A stretch of 64,000 nucleotides of DNA from Saprospiraceae bacterium (GCA_013140975.1 JABFRV010000041.1:62001-126000); one strand, 5' to 3'; numbered from the stretch's first letter, positions 1 through 10,323 are shown. Numbers and translations are program-made. Notes: a model not told the origin generated them from the sequence alone.

Positions 1-2
1 AG

Positions 3-1418
3 CAACTTTATATTGTACAGGCAAGACCTGAAACAGTACGCGAAAAAGAAAAAAAACAAGTACGGGAAATCTATTCTCTTCAGGAAAAAAGTAAACTTCT
101 TACAAAAGGAATTGCCTTGGGTGATAAAATCGCTTCAGGAAAAGCACGTATTATTAATCATCCACAGGATGGAGATCAATTGCAAAAAGGAGAAATATTG
201 GTGACTGATATTACGAATCCTGATTGGGATCCGGTATTAAAAAAGGCAGCAGCAATCATTACCAATAAAGGTGGAAGAACCAGCCACGCTGCAATTGTAG
301 CAAGAGAATTAGGAACGGTTGCTGTGGTAGGATGTGGAAACGCAACTGATGTAATTAAAGATGGACAGGAAATAACTGTTTCATGTGCAGAAGGAAAAGA
401 AGGAAATATTTATGATGGTATTTTAAAATGGAGTATAAAAGAACAGGATTATAGCAGCTTACCCATGCCAAAGACGAATCCGATGTTTATTCTTGCGGAT
501 CCTGAACGTGCATTTGAACTGAGCAATTACCCTAATCAGGGGGTTGGTTTATTACGCTTGGAATTTGCTATCAGCAACAGCATTCGTATTCATCCATTAG
601 CTTTACTTGAACCTGAAAAAATTACGGATGAAAAAACAAGAACAGCAATAAACGAACTTGTAAAAGATTATACGGATGACAAAACATATTTCATTAACAA
701 ACTTGCTGAAGCAGTATCGATGGTTGCAGCTGCATTTTACCCGAAAGATGTGATTGTTCGGATGAGTGATTTTAAAAGCAATGAATATGCAAATTTGATT
801 GGAGGAAAATATTTTGAACCACATGAAGAAAACCCGATGATTGGCTTGCGTGGTGCATCCCGTTACTACAACGATTTTTACAGAAAAGGCTTTGCATTGG
901 AATGTGAAGCCATGAAGAAAGTACGGAATGAAATGGGCATGACCAATGTAAAACTTATGATTCCGTTTTGCCGCACGGTAGAAGAAGGAGAAAAAGTGAT
1001 TGCAGAAATGGCCGCAAACGGATTAAAACAAAACGAAAATGGTTTGGAAATTTATGTAATGATAGAAATACCCAGCAATGTTTTGTTAGCGGATGAATTT
1101 GCAAAATTGTTTGATGGCTTTTCCATCGGCTCCAATGATTTGACACAACTCACTTTAGGATTGGATAGAGATTCTGCCCTGGTTAGTTATTTGTTCAACG
1201 AAGAAAATCCCGCTGTAAAAGGATTAATAAAAAAAACGATTCAGGCTGCAAAACGAAACAACATAAAAGTCGGTTTATGTGGTCAAGCTCCAAGTGATAT
1301 TCCGGCCTTTGCCAGATTTCTGGTTGAAGAAGGTATTGATAGTATTTCATTCAATGCCGATGCTTTAATAAAAGGAATTGAAAATATTTTACAAGCTGAA
1401 AAAAATATTGAAATTTAA
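3..1418 (+). CDS. ppsA: phosphoenolpyruvate synthase, C-terminal part (gene begins before the window)
   Basis: This frame is open from the first bases of the window, so the N-terminal ATP-grasp domain is missing and only about the last 471 codons are present. The visible part starts with the linker motif LYIVQARPETV, typical of PEP synthases. Next comes the swivelling phosphohistidine domain with GGRTSHAAIVARE; its histidine carries the phosphate. The C-terminal TIM-barrel PEP/pyruvate domain has GSNDLTQLTLGLDRD and the GLCGQAPSD motif, whose cysteine is the usual catalytic acid. The family makes PEP from pyruvate, ATP and water for gluconeogenesis. Only 11 nt separate it from the next gene, which points to co-transcription with the CoA-transferase-like gene. 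A TTG at 117 is internal and not a start. Confidence 0.95.
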   Translation, partial: QLYIVQARPETVREKEKKQVREIYSLQEKSKLLTKGIALGDKIASGKARIINHPQDGDQLQKGEILVTDITNPDWDPVLKKAAAIITNKGGRTSHAAIVARELGTVAVVGCGNATDVIKDGQEITVSCAEGKEGNIYDGILKWSIKEQDYSSLPMPKTNPMFILADPERAFELSNYPNQGVGLLRLEFAISNSIRIHPLALLEPEKITDEKTRTAINELVKDYTDDKTYFINKLAEAVSMVAAAFYPKDVIVRMSDFKSNEYANLIGGKYFEPHEENPMIGLRGASRYYNDFYRKGFALECEAMKKVRNEMGMTNVKLMIPFCRTVEEGEKVIAEMAANGLKQNENGLEIYVMIEIPSNVLLADEFAKLFDGFSIGSNDLTQLTLGLDRDSALVSYLFNEENPAVKGLIKKTIQAAKRNNIKVGLCGQAPSDIPAFARFLVEEGIDSISFNADALIKGIENILQAEKNIEI

Positions 1419-1429
1419 GAACTCACCAA

Positions 1430-2698
1430 ATGCAAAGAATGTCTTCTCAAAGTGCTTTAGAAATTATTAAAAGTGGCGATCGTGTATTTTTACAAGGAGG
1501 CGCAGCCACACCTTCTATTTTGCTACGTGCTTTATTTAAGAGAAAAGAAGAACTCAAAAATGTGGAACTGATAAGCATTACCACATTGGGAGATGATCTT
1601 TTCAACTCTGAAAATATGGGTAATAGTTTTTTTGTCAACTCTCTTTTCGTTTCAAAAAATGTACGTAAAATTGTGAACACTGATCTCGGAGAGTATGTGC
1701 CTGTTTTTCTAAGTGAGATACCACTTCTATTTAAAAACAATATATTGCCAATTGATGTAGCCTTAATTCATGTTTCTTTACCCGATAAACATGGATATTG
1801 CTCTCTGGGCACATCAGTAGACACTGTTCGTTCAGCAATTGCAAATGCCAAACATGTTATTGCACAAGTAAACAAACAAATGCCTCGGACGCATGGCAAC
1901 GGCATAATTCACATTTCAGAAATCAACTCCATTGTAGAAATTGACGAACCATTACCGGAAATTAATTATGGTAAAAAGATTGATGAAAAATCTTTGGCTA
2001 TCGGAAAACATATTGCGAATCTAATTGAAGATGGCTCAACGTTACAACTAGGCATTGGTGCAATTCCTGATTCAGTGTTAACTTGTCTGAATGATCATAA
2101 AGACTTAGGCATACACACCGAAATGTTTTCCGATGGCTTAATTCCACTTGTAAAAAAAGGAGTGATTACAAATAAATTCAAAACCAATCACCAAGGGAAG
2201 ATTGTTACAAGTTTTGTAGTGGGAACAAAAGAACTTTACAACTTTGTAGACGACAACCCACTTGTTTCATTTCTGGATATCGACTATGTAAACGATACAA
2301 GTGTAATAAGAGCTAATCCAAAAGTTGTGGCGATAAATTCTGCAATTGAAATTGATATCACCGGTCAAGTCTGTGCTGATTCTATTGGCACATATCAATA
2401 TTCAGGTGTAGGCGGACAAATGGATTTTATACGTGGAGCAGCCTTGTCCAAAGGTGGCAAACCAATTATTGCTCTTAAATCAGCCACTAAAGATGGGTTT
2501 TCAAAAATAGTTCCTTTCTTAAAACAAGGTGCCGGTGTAGTTACTTCCCGGGCCCATGTACACTATGTTGTTACAGAATATGGTGTAGCGTATTTATTTG
2601 GTAAAAATTTACATCAGAGGGCAATTGCCTTAATGAATATTGCACATCCTGATCATAGAGAAGAATTGGATAAAGAAATTTATAAACGATTTGGCTAA
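1430..2698 (+). CDS. acetyl-CoA hydrolase / 4-hydroxybutyrate CoA-transferase family protein
   Basis: This 422-residue cytosolic protein belongs to the class I CoA-transferase/acetyl-CoA hydrolase superfamily. The N-terminal half has a glycine-rich FLQGGAATP segment. The C-terminal half has LGIGAIPDSVL followed by HTEMFSDG, where the family's catalytic glutamate lies, and GGQMDFIRGAA near residue 325. Length fits the roughly 430-residue 4-hydroxybutyrate CoA-transferase group. Members move CoA between acetyl-CoA and a carboxylic acid, or hydrolyse acetyl-CoA; sequence alone does not choose between them. It follows the PEP synthase gene by 11 nt, so the pair may link acetate/CoA handling to gluconeogenesis (inference). 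Confidence 0.88.
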   Translation: MQRMSSQSALEIIKSGDRVFLQGGAATPSILLRALFKRKEELKNVELISITTLGDDLFNSENMGNSFFVNSLFVSKNVRKIVNTDLGEYVPVFLSEIPLLFKNNILPIDVALIHVSLPDKHGYCSLGTSVDTVRSAIANAKHVIAQVNKQMPRTHGNGIIHISEINSIVEIDEPLPEINYGKKIDEKSLAIGKHIANLIEDGSTLQLGIGAIPDSVLTCLNDHKDLGIHTEMFSDGLIPLVKKGVITNKFKTNHQGKIVTSFVVGTKELYNFVDDNPLVSFLDIDYVNDTSVIRANPKVVAINSAIEIDITGQVCADSIGTYQYSGVGGQMDFIRGAALSKGGKPIIALKSATKDGFSKIVPFLKQGAGVVTSRAHVHYVVTEYGVAYLFGKNLHQRAIALMNIAHPDHREELDKEIYKRFG

Positions 2699-2932
2699 TT
2701 GAAGTGAATGGAAAAATGAAAATATGAATTCATCAATAGAAAATTAAAGTTCATTTAACTACAATCCTGGAAAATTACTTTATTGTATTACCAATACTAA
2801 AAAAGAAACAAATAAGGGAAAACAAATTTTGAAAACAAGAAACGTTTTTGCTTCTTCCATTTTAAGATGAAACATTTCACAATTGATACTACTTGTTGAA
2901 CAGACTACAATATTAAATATTAAGTGAATTAG

Positions 2933-4582
2933 ATGGAGAACACAGAAATATGGAAATTTTTGGCAGGACTTGGTTTCTTTCTTTATGGAATGAATCAGTT
3001 AGAAACCGTGCTGAAAAATACTTCAGGAAGATCTTTTAAACTCTTTCTAAAAAAAAACACACAAAGTTTATTCAAATCAATATTTGGCGGTGCCATCGTA
3101 ACTGGTATTGTGCAAAGCAGCTCAGTTGTCTCGTTGATTGTTCTGGCTTTTGTTGAATCAGGCATTATCACTTTTCGCAATGCACTTGGCGTAATTTTAG
3201 GAACAAACTTAGGCACTACCTTAGACAGTTGGATCGTTGCAACGATTGGATTTAAGCTAAATATTTTAAACTATTCCCTTCCTGTTATTGCAATTACTGC
3301 AATAGGAATGTTTTTCTTTGAAAAGAAAAAGAAACTGCATAATCTGCTCGCCATTTTTTTCGCCCTTGGAATTTTATTTTTGGGATTGGGCTTTATAAAG
3401 GAAGGAGGATTAGCCCTGGTTAAAGAATTTGATTTGAAAGCATATGCCGGCTTAGGCACCTTTGCTTTTGTAATTATTGGATTTCTTCTAACTACAATCA
3501 TTCAATCCAGTTCAGCAACTATCGCTATTGCTCTTACTGCAATTTACACCGGTATTTTAACATTACCGTCAGCAGCAGCGGTTGTAATTGGATCAGAAGT
3601 AGGCACAACAATTAAAATACTATTGTGGGGAATGAAAGGTTCAGCCGGCAAAAAAAGGGTTGCATGGGGAAATTTCATTTACAATATTTTCACTGCCGGC
3701 ATTGCACTTATATCCTTACAATGGCTAATCCATTTTATTGAAAATGTTCTGTTGATCAATGACCCCTTAATTCAATTGGTGTTTTTTCAAACGTCTATCA
3801 ACACCATATCAATCGTCTTATTCATTCCTTTTCTAAATATATTTTCAAAATGGCTGGAAAGAAAATTTACTGCTGACAACACACACGGTTATTCCTACAT
3901 TAGTAAAAATTTGCCCTTATTGCCGGTTCTTGCTCCTGACAGTTTGAAAAACGAAGCCAAAAACCTGCTGGTAAAAACCTTGCAGTTCAACAAAAACATT
4001 TTGTGTTCTGAAAGCGTAGCTATAGAAGGTTTATTTGAAAACATAAAGTCTTTTACACGATCTTCCGATTCCACCGAAGAAGAATATAAACGCTTAAAGC
4101 AAACAGAAGGAGACATCTTGGGTTATTATGCAGCAATTCAAATAAAACTTTTTGATAAGATTGAAGCAGAATTGATGATGCAATATTTGGATGCGTCAAG
4201 GCAATCAATTATTGCGGCAAAGTCTGTAAAAGATATTGCGCATAACTCAAAAGAATTTGCTGAATCATCAAATGATGCAAAGCATCAGGCAGGCGAACTC
4301 ATACAGGAGGAATGGCTCGCTTTTGATGGTTTTATAAATTCATTACTGAGCGAAGGCAACACACACGAATTTAAAAATTTACTTGACAGTAAATTGAAGG
4401 AAATATTAACGTCTGAAGAACGTCAGAAATCAGAAGTGTTTGCAAAACTCAAAAATAATCAATTGAACGAAGTAGAAGCATCTACACTCATGAATGTATA
4501 TCGCGAACTTTTATTGAGTAAGAAATCACTATTATCTGCATTGCGCAATTTAGAACCAGAATCCTTGAATACCTCAAAATAA
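2933..4582 (+). CDS. Na/Pi cotransporter family protein with C-terminal PhoU-like domain
   Basis: The 549-residue inner-membrane protein contains two inverted Na_Pi_cotrans repeats. Each carries the diagnostic QSSS signature: VQSSSVVSLIVLA near residue 62 and IIQSSSATIAIA near residue 190. Each is followed by a glycine-rich GTNLGTT or GSEVGTT motif. After about eight hydrophobic segments, the last 200 residues form a soluble helical region resembling PhoU. Family members take up phosphate with sodium. It lies 62 nt before the P-type ATPase on the same strand, so the two may share a transcript. Confidence 0.9.
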   Translation: MENTEIWKFLAGLGFFLYGMNQLETVLKNTSGRSFKLFLKKNTQSLFKSIFGGAIVTGIVQSSSVVSLIVLAFVESGIITFRNALGVILGTNLGTTLDSWIVATIGFKLNILNYSLPVIAITAIGMFFFEKKKKLHNLLAIFFALGILFLGLGFIKEGGLALVKEFDLKAYAGLGTFAFVIIGFLLTTIIQSSSATIAIALTAIYTGILTLPSAAAVVIGSEVGTTIKILLWGMKGSAGKKRVAWGNFIYNIFTAGIALISLQWLIHFIENVLLINDPLIQLVFFQTSINTISIVLFIPFLNIFSKWLERKFTADNTHGYSYISKNLPLLPVLAPDSLKNEAKNLLVKTLQFNKNILCSESVAIEGLFENIKSFTRSSDSTEEEYKRLKQTEGDILGYYAAIQIKLFDKIEAELMMQYLDASRQSIIAAKSVKDIAHNSKEFAESSNDAKHQAGELIQEEWLAFDGFINSLLSEGNTHEFKNLLDSKLKEILTSEERQKSEVFAKLKNNQLNEVEASTLMNVYRELLLSKKSLLSALRNLEPESLNTSK

Positions 4583-4644
4583 AGAGTATGAATGAATCAC
4601 TTTCACTCCAAAGCAAGACCTTTAATTCATCAAAGTGATTTTAC

Positions 4645-7215
4645 ATGAAATACTATAATAAATCCACGAAAGATATCCTTCAGCAATTTAACACATCCGC
4701 TGAAGGTCTCTCAGTTTCGGAATCACAGAAGAGATTAAAGGAATTCGGACCAAATGAATTGCAAGAGAAAAAGAAAATTCCTGCGTGGATGCTTTTTCTT
4801 AATCAGTTCAAAGATTTTATGATCATTATCCTGATTGCAGCAGCTATCTTATCAGGTGCGGTGGGTGATATGACAGACACAATCATTATCATCACAATCG
4901 TTCTTCTGAATGCTATTGTTGGATTTGTTCAGGAGTATCGTGCTGAAAAAGCAATGGAAGCTCTCAAGAAAATGAGCATTACACAATCTCAGGTATTGCG
5001 TGAAGCACAGCCAATGATTATTTCTTCTCAAAATTTAGTAAGCGGTGATATAGTAATAATAGAAGCTGGGAATGTAGTACCCGCGGATCTGCGTTTACTG
5101 GAAACACATAGTTTACGCATTGATGAATCATCACTAACCGGTGAATCGGTGGCGGTTGATAAAATAAGCAATGATTTAAAAGAAGAGAATATTCCACTGG
5201 GCGACCAACTCAACATGGCTTTTAAAGGAACATTAGTAGCCAATGGCAGAGCAAAAGCCGTTGTAGTAGCTACCGGCATGCAAACCGAGTTAGGAAAAAT
5301 TGCAAGTATGCTTCAGGAGCAAAATGTTATGACTCCTTTACAAGAGCGAATGGAAAAGTTTGGCAAAAAACTGTCTTACATAATTCTTTTAATTTGTACT
5401 ATTTTATTTGTATCAGGAATATTACGTGGTGAGGACACTTACAAAATCTTATTACTCTCAATAAGTTTAGCTGTAGCTGCAATACCCGAAGCCCTTCCCG
5501 CTTTAATCACAATTGCTTTATCTCGTGGAGCAGCACGTTTAGCAAAAAAACAAGCACTCGTTAGAAAGTTACCGGCTGTGGAAACATTAGGTTCAGTAAA
5601 CTTTATATGCAGTGATAAAACAGGCACTTTAACTCAAAATAAAATGCATGTTGTAAATCATTATGATGCATTGAGTAAAGACATCGATATTGGCAACGTA
5701 CATCTTTTTGATTTGTGTTTGGCGCTCAACCATGATATAAAATTTAATGAAGCCAAAGAACCATTTGGAGAATCAACAGAATTGGCTTTGGTACAACACG
5801 TTTTAAGAAAAGTGAGCTTTGATCAGTTTGAACGCATGACAAAAACGCAACCAAGAGTAGCGGAATTGCCTTTTGATTCGGATAGAAAATGTATGACAAC
5901 ATTGCATCATTTCAAAGATAAATATCTCATTGTAACCAAAGGCGCAAGTGAATCAATAACTGCAATTTTATTGAAAGAAGAAGAGAAAGAAATTCTTAAG
6001 CAACATTCAGATGAATGGACAAGCGACGGAAAACGAGTCTTGGCTTATGCATATAAATTGGTAAATGCCCTACCCGCCCCTTTTACTTACAATTCAGTTG
6101 AAAATGGTTTACACTTAGCAGGTATAATTGGCCTTATTGACCCTCCGAGAGAAGAAGTAAAAATCGCCATTGCAGAATGTAAGACAGCTGGAATAAAACC
6201 TGTAATGATTACAGGCGATCATCCAGCAACTGCAAAAGCCATTGCAAAAGAAATAGGTATTTTAGGAGAAAGAGATTTGTTGATAACAGGTTCAGAATTA
6301 CACCATATCAGTGATGAGGCGTTTCATGAACAGGTTGAAAAAGTAGCAGTATATGCCCGTGTTTCACCGGATCAAAAATTACGCATTGTGCGCATGCTGC
6401 AAAGTAAAGCACATTTTGTAGCTATGACAGGTGATGGCGTAAATGATGCACCATCATTGAAAGCGGCCAACATTGGTGTAGCAATGGGTATCAATGGAAC
6501 TGATGTAAGCAAAGAAGCAGCAGACCTGGTTCTTCTTGATGACAACTTTGCAACCATTATCAAAGCCGTAAAAGAAGGAAGACGCATTTTTGATAATATC
6601 CGCAAATTTGTCAAATACATTATGACCTGTAACAGTGCAGAAATTTGGACAATTTTCCTTGCACCTGTATTGGGTATGCCTATACCCCTTTTACCCATTC
6701 ATATCTTATGGATAAACCTTGTAACAGATGGTGTACCTGCTTTAGCTTTAGCCAATGAAAAAGCCGAAGAAGATATAATGAAGCGTCCACCACGACCAAG
6801 GAATGAGAGCCTTTTTTCGGATGGGCTTGGTTATCATATTTTATGGGTAGGAATTTTGATGGCAGGCGTAACATTAGGTATACAAGCCTGGTCACTGCAT
6901 CATAACCTGGAGCATTGGCAAACTATGGTCTTTACCGTTTTATCATTATCTCAATTAGGACATGTACTTGCTGTTAGAAGTGACAGAACATTTCTTTACA
7001 AACAAGGCATATTTAGCAACCTGCCACTCTTGTTGTCTGTAATGGCGACATTCGTTCTTCAATTGTGTGTCATTTATATTCCATTTATGAATACGCTTTT
7101 TAAAACGCAGCCATTATCACTTATGGAACTTGTTATCTGCATTGGAATCTCAGTTATCGTATTTCATGCAGTAGAATTTGAGAAATGGATCAAAAAAATG
7201 CAGACAAAAAAATAG
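4645..7215 (+). CDS. P-type cation-transporting ATPase, Ca2+-ATPase (SERCA/PMA1-like) group
   Basis: The 856-residue protein has every landmark of a type II P-type ATPase in order. These are an N-terminal cation_ATPase_N region, the actuator loop TGES near residue 167, PEALP in M4, the phosphorylation site SDKTGTLT near residue 323, the hinge TGDGVNDAP near 597, and ten predicted membrane segments. PEALP in M4 and the NSAE segment after the hinge region fit calcium or related divalent-cation pumps. ATP drives cation export at the inner membrane. The last 130 codons and 14 bases past the stop recur at 14694-15099 as a truncated copy. Exact substrate is not decidable here. Confidence 0.92.
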   Translation: MKYYNKSTKDILQQFNTSAEGLSVSESQKRLKEFGPNELQEKKKIPAWMLFLNQFKDFMIIILIAAAILSGAVGDMTDTIIIITIVLLNAIVGFVQEYRAEKAMEALKKMSITQSQVLREAQPMIISSQNLVSGDIVIIEAGNVVPADLRLLETHSLRIDESSLTGESVAVDKISNDLKEENIPLGDQLNMAFKGTLVANGRAKAVVVATGMQTELGKIASMLQEQNVMTPLQERMEKFGKKLSYIILLICTILFVSGILRGEDTYKILLLSISLAVAAIPEALPALITIALSRGAARLAKKQALVRKLPAVETLGSVNFICSDKTGTLTQNKMHVVNHYDALSKDIDIGNVHLFDLCLALNHDIKFNEAKEPFGESTELALVQHVLRKVSFDQFERMTKTQPRVAELPFDSDRKCMTTLHHFKDKYLIVTKGASESITAILLKEEEKEILKQHSDEWTSDGKRVLAYAYKLVNALPAPFTYNSVENGLHLAGIIGLIDPPREEVKIAIAECKTAGIKPVMITGDHPATAKAIAKEIGILGERDLLITGSELHHISDEAFHEQVEKVAVYARVSPDQKLRIVRMLQSKAHFVAMTGDGVNDAPSLKAANIGVAMGINGTDVSKEAADLVLLDDNFATIIKAVKEGRRIFDNIRKFVKYIMTCNSAEIWTIFLAPVLGMPIPLLPIHILWINLVTDGVPALALANEKAEEDIMKRPPRPRNESLFSDGLGYHILWVGILMAGVTLGIQAWSLHHNLEHWQTMVFTVLSLSQLGHVLAVRSDRTFLYKQGIFSNLPLLLSVMATFVLQLCVIYIPFMNTLFKTQPLSLMELVICIGISVIVFHAVEFEKWIKKMQTKK

Positions 7216-7350
7216 AATAAACGAGTGCTTTGAATTTTGGATTACATGACACATATCAGCTTTCCATTTGATTCAAATTTATTTATTTATACCCAATACA
7301 TACTACTATTAAATATTATTTTAAAATAACTATTTAGATTTAATTTATTT

Positions 7351-7452
7351 GTAAAGGTCTTGCATGTTGTAATTAAAGGAACCAAGATTGCTTTTTTTGC
7401 TGTTGGAAATGGTCGAAATGTTGAAAATAAATATGAGTGGAAAGGAAAATAA
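7351..7452 (+). pseudogene. decayed 3' end of a lipoprotein gene (paralogue of 60810-61400)
   Basis: A 33-codon open stretch ending in TAA encodes IAFFAVGNGRNV...YEWKGK, which matches the C-terminus IAFLVAVGNGRNV...YEWKGK of the intact lipoprotein at 60810-61400. No start codon or upstream part of the gene is present. It is followed, in the same order as at 60.8-61.8 kb, by a remnant of the zinc-ribbon gene. This makes it a relic of a segmental duplication. Confidence 0.8.
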
Positions 7453-7552
7453 TATTTTTATAGTTAAAAAGTAGTTTATATCCTTGGTAAAATAATGATA
7501 ATGAAAGAATGGCTTGGTGAAAAGTTAAATTCCTAAAATAAATAATATCCTC

Positions 7553-7747
7553 ATGAAAGAATATAAATTTTATCAGAGTTTCGGCTTCCCTATAAAGAAA
7601 GACAAAAAAGGCGGCAGAACAGAAAGAGATGGGTCATTGAGCACTAAATTTTGTTCAAATTGATACGCGAATGGTGAATTTTTGATTCCACCTGATATCA
7701 ACACTGTAGAAAAGATGCAGAAGTATTGCATGCAAGAAATGAAGTAA
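7553..7747 (+). pseudogene. decayed zinc-ribbon gene (paralogue of 61502-61768)
   Basis: The frame begins MKEYKFYQSFGFPIKKDKKG and aligns along its whole length with the intact zinc-ribbon protein at 61502. An in-frame TGA at 7661-7663 (codon 37) interrupts it, and a TAA at 7745 ends it 24 codons early. The first metal-binding CxxC pair is also lost, with both cysteines changed (to Tyr and Phe). It is therefore non-functional debris. It lies 100 nt after the lipoprotein remnant and 37 nt from the end of the NO reductase gene on the other strand. Confidence 0.88.
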
Positions 7748-7784
7748 ATACTAATTTAAAGAATGAGAATTACTACATTAGAAA

Positions 7785-10175
7785 TTATGCAATTACTTCT
7801 TCAGCAACCAATACTTCTGTATCTAAGGATTGATCCATATCACTTATTGTAATTGCCTGATTTTTTAAATGAAATATATTTTTAATAACAAACCAGCATA
7901 AAGGAATAACGCCAACACAGAAAAAAACTACAGCGCCAATTCCTCTCATCCATGTTAAAGAATGGAATATGCCATGATCAATGAACTGCCCTGACCTCCC
8001 GTACCACAACCCTTGATCCACAACTGCTTTAAATTGAATTATACCTGCAGGAAATAAATCGAGTATGACCATTAACATAAGACCAGCATTAATTCCCCAA
8101 AAGGATGTAGTGACTAATTTTGAATTCCAACGGTCAGACTTTATAGTTAATCTCGAAGCAAATAACATTGCCGCTATAGATATATTTCCATAAACCCCCA
8201 TCAATGCTGCATGACCATGATTTACTGTTAAATAAGTACCGTGTTCGAAATAGTTCATAATTGGAAGATTAATAATTATACCCATTACACCTGCACCAAA
8301 AAAATTCCAAAAATTAACAGCAATTAAAAATAAAAATACTTCATTAAATCCAAAGTTACGCCCTAAACTTTTTTTATCGACATCACCAACTGCAAGTGCG
8401 GGCATATTTTTAAATCTCCAAGCTTCAACAGTAAGTAATATTAACGGAACAAACTGTAATGTTGAAAACACACTACCTAATGCCATTGTAGCAACAGGTT
8501 TTGCATTCCAATAAAAATTATGAGAGATTCCTAATAATCCAGTTCCCAAAAATAGTATAGTTGCAAAATAAACAACACGGATGGCGGCTTGTCTGCTAAC
8601 GAGCCCCATCAATACCATTAGATAACTGACAATTACAGTTATGAATACTTCAAAGAATGCTTCAACCCACATATGAATTACCATCCAGCGCCAAAAGTCT
8701 GCAATAACAAAATTAGTTTCGGGTTTAGCTACGAATCCGGATAAAAATAATAAAGGAATCCCAATAACAGAATACATTATCCATTTTGGTAAACTCCAAG
8801 TATCTCCTTTTACAAAAGCAGGTTTTAATCCCCTATAGACTACTACAGCCCACAAAATAAAAATTATCATTAATAGAATTTGATAAATTTTTCCAAAATC
8901 CACAAACTCCCAGCCTTGGTGCCCGAGCCAATACCAAGCATTCTCTGGTAATAAATTTAATGGGCCCAAAACAATTCCTAATAATGAACCTCCGACTAAA
9001 ATCAATAACAACCAAAATAAAGTATTGATCTTGGTTAGCTGACTAGGTATTTCCTCTTTAGAAAGAATGGGTAGGATAAATATAGAAGAAGCAATCCAAC
9101 ATGTTGAAATCCAATATAGGGATAACATAATATGCCAACTTCTGGAAATTGTTACTGGTAGAGCAGTGATATGTATTCCTAAAAATTCAAGCCAATTTAA
9201 AAAATCGTTAATTGTTATTAAGCCGCTGGCAACTTGAATAAAGAAAAGTATTAATGCAATATAAAAGAATTTATAAGTTGCTTTTTGACTTGGAGTTGGT
9301 TTAAATTTATCTACACGATCCAATGTGAAAAGATCTCCTGTTGCAGGTTTGAAAAACTTATTGGGTAATTGATTGTATTGACCAATAAAATACAAAACAA
9401 TTCCGCACATCAATACAAATGCAAGCATACCCAAAACGCTCCAAAGGATGACAGGAGATGTTGGGGTATTACCTGCAAAGGGATCATAAGGCCAATTATG
9501 TGTATAGCTATAATTTGTTCCAGGTCTTTCAACTGCACAAACCCAAGCTCCCCAAAAATAAAATGATGCTAAATCTTCCACTTGCTTGCGATCATTTATG
9601 TAACCCTTTGGAGGGAATCCCTCACCTTTATTCTTATCGATAAATAAATCTGTATAATATTTTTTTAATTGAGAATGTGCATAAATTTGAGCCGGGGAAA
9701 GGAATATAACATCTTCATTTTTTAAATATTGGTTTATTTTCAACTCTTGTCTTACTTGCTCTTGAATTTGTTTTTTCTCTAATTCACTTACTGCCTTTTC
9801 ATTTTTTTTACTCATTTCATTTGCATAATAATCATTCATATAGACAGCAATTTGGTGAAGAGCTTCTGCTGTAAAATCGGGTCCTCGTTGCGCTCCATCA
9901 CCAAACATACTTCCATATTCCATGAGAGCATATTTATGAAATACTTCTTGCCCTTTGGATATTTCTTTTGAAGAGAAGATTGTATTTTTATTTTTATCCT
10001 GGAAACTAACCAAAGGCGGAGCATCGACATAGGTCTGAAACCCAATCATGCCAACACCGAGCAAACTAATTATCAAAATAAAAGTAAGTGGTGCCCACCA
10101 GTTTTTTGTATTCATAAAATAATCAATCCTCTTCTTACCTGAGTTGTGACCATTATGGTTATTTGTATTTTCCAT
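7785..10175 (-). CDS. norB: quinol-dependent nitric oxide reductase (qNOR, NorB/NorZ type)
   Basis: This 796-residue inner-membrane enzyme reduces two NO to N2O using quinol. The N-terminal cytochrome c-like extension lacks a CxxCH motif and contains the FWGAWVCAVERPGTNYSYT stretch of single-subunit qNORs. The catalytic part is a haem-copper-oxidase fold with about twelve further membrane helices, and NHGHAALMGVYG lies near residue 650. Length matches qNORs (about 750-800), not cNorB (about 450), and no norC is adjacent. The role is NO detoxification or partial denitrification. The neighbouring Rrf2 regulator suggests NO control, although the palindrome found upstream of this gene differs from that at the Rrf2 promoter. 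Confidence 0.93.
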   Translation of the reverse strand: MENTNNHNGHNSGKKRIDYFMNTKNWWAPLTFILIISLLGVGMIGFQTYVDAPPLVSFQDKNKNTIFSSKEISKGQEVFHKYALMEYGSMFGDGAQRGPDFTAEALHQIAVYMNDYYANEMSKKNEKAVSELEKKQIQEQVRQELKINQYLKNEDVIFLSPAQIYAHSQLKKYYTDLFIDKNKGEGFPPKGYINDRKQVEDLASFYFWGAWVCAVERPGTNYSYTHNWPYDPFAGNTPTSPVILWSVLGMLAFVLMCGIVLYFIGQYNQLPNKFFKPATGDLFTLDRVDKFKPTPSQKATYKFFYIALILFFIQVASGLITINDFLNWLEFLGIHITALPVTISRSWHIMLSLYWISTCWIASSIFILPILSKEEIPSQLTKINTLFWLLLILVGGSLLGIVLGPLNLLPENAWYWLGHQGWEFVDFGKIYQILLMIIFILWAVVVYRGLKPAFVKGDTWSLPKWIMYSVIGIPLLFLSGFVAKPETNFVIADFWRWMVIHMWVEAFFEVFITVIVSYLMVLMGLVSRQAAIRVVYFATILFLGTGLLGISHNFYWNAKPVATMALGSVFSTLQFVPLILLTVEAWRFKNMPALAVGDVDKKSLGRNFGFNEVFLFLIAVNFWNFFGAGVMGIIINLPIMNYFEHGTYLTVNHGHAALMGVYGNISIAAMLFASRLTIKSDRWNSKLVTTSFWGINAGLMLMVILDLFPAGIIQFKAVVDQGLWYGRSGQFIDHGIFHSLTWMRGIGAVVFFCVGVIPLCWFVIKNIFHLKNQAITISDMDQSLDTEVLVAEEVIA

Positions 10176-10253
10176 AATTCTGAATAATTTTTGTTATAAA
10201 ATAATAATATTCTACTGTGTGCAACAATCTGGACAAATTATCAAATTTAATTA

Positions 10254-10275
10254 TAAATTGGTCCATACCAATTTA
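10254..10275. promoter_or_regulatory. 22-bp palindrome upstream of norB (possible operator)
   Basis: A perfect inverted repeat with 9-nt arms TAAATTGGT and ACCAATTTA flanks a 4-nt centre, 79 nt upstream of the norB start. Its position suits an operator in the norB promoter. Its sequence is unlike the 26-bp palindromes at 11848 and 14442, so the regulator, if any, may be another protein. Confidence 0.4.
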
Positions 10276-10323
10276 CAATTACAGAGGCATACAACATGTT
10301 TAACGAGTATTATCAGAAGTGAA

